A stretch of DNA of 64,000 nucleotides from Massilia sp. Root335. Lineage in GTDB: Bacteria > Pseudomonadota > Gammaproteobacteria > Burkholderiales > Burkholderiaceae_D. Position numbers and translations under genes: made by a program. The notes beneath the pieces are model-generated. The model saw only the letters and a program-made list of their open reading frames with translations, ran no database searches and was not told the DNA's origin. Location of the stretch: assembly GCF_001425685.1 (NCBI RefSeq), contig NZ_LMCY01000037.1, forward strand, positions 63,422 through 127,421. Reading direction: 5' to 3'. Positions 63,974 to 64,000 of the stretch are shown piece after piece. How positions within the stretch are numbered: position 1 is the stretch's first letter; every line of letters starts with the position of its first letter.

Positions 63974-64000
63974 ATGTACATCGATTCCCACTGCCACATC
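63974..64000 (+). CDS. tatD: TatD family metal-dependent hydrolase, first nine codons
   Basis: The last 27 bases encode MYIDSHCHI. That is the N-terminus of TatD/YcfH DNases, whose HxH binds metal. Downstream of tmk-holB-pilZ this is the expected gene. Truncated by the window end. Confidence 0.85.

Overview
The window is a 64 kb stretch of high-GC chromosome. It most likely comes from a betaproteobacterium of the Burkholderiales, probably the Massilia/Janthinobacterium side of Oxalobacteraceae. That placement is inferred from the GC-rich codon use, the block tig-clpP-clpX-lon-hupB-tRNA-Asp-ppiD, the msrB-yciB-bolA-PPIase cluster, single-chain purL and the mltG-tmk-holB-pilZ order. No rRNA, CRISPR array, complete prophage or insertion sequence is visible. 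Genes are densely packed, and nearly all long ORFs opposite them are GC-driven shadows.

Layout. 1-4910 (minus strand): squalene synthesis genes hpnC-hpnD-hpnE, then a small membrane ORF, a DUF1700 protein and a truncated GIN-domain protein. 4942-9316 (plus): a divergent promoter region and a two-gene RND efflux system, ending in a palindromic repeat. 9578-18744 (plus): tRNA-Leu, then the protein-quality-control block (trigger factor, ClpP, ClpX, Lon), HU, two tRNA-Asp genes with a third partial copy, and PpiD. 18854-22776: a GNAT enzyme, an orphan TonB-dependent receptor and its long upstream region. 22777-26682: mnmH-tesA, divergent from an ABC ATPase that has no permease partner, then the NAD(P)HX repair enzyme. 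26793-37157: a 5-oxoprolinase, a four-repeat membrane protein, an unusual response regulator with TPRs, and purL. 37333-44392: an unknown zinc-ribbon-like protein, DUF1304, an SGNH hydrolase, tandem parvulins, BolA, YciB, MsrB and SelO.

44610-52578: an acyl-CoA ligase and a bifunctional beta-oxidation enzyme, two MFS transporters and a GH5 glycosidase. 52687-56954: a degenerate tyrosine recombinase with a direct repeat upstream, a Dabb protein, two short-chain dehydrogenases and an amidohydrolase. 57022-59200: a palindromic repeat, then NRDE, DUF4936 and YgfZ genes. 59305-64000: mltG-tmk-holB-pilZ, with a GNAT gene and an unknown membrane protein placed before tatD, whose first nine codons end the window.

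How the genes work together. HpnC, D and E convert farnesyl diphosphate to squalene, but no squalene-hopene cyclase lies here. Trigger factor, ClpXP, Lon, PpiD and the two periplasmic parvulins cover folding and degradation on both sides of the inner membrane. MsrB and SelO are both linked to oxidative stress, and Nnr and the oxoprolinase are metabolite-repair or recycling enzymes. I see no clearly novel multigene system. The most unusual items are the recombinase with its repeats, the tRNA-Asp 3' duplication, the response regulator with Glu at the phosphoacceptor position, the selO gene without an ordinary start codon, and the unidentified proteins at 37333 and 62994.
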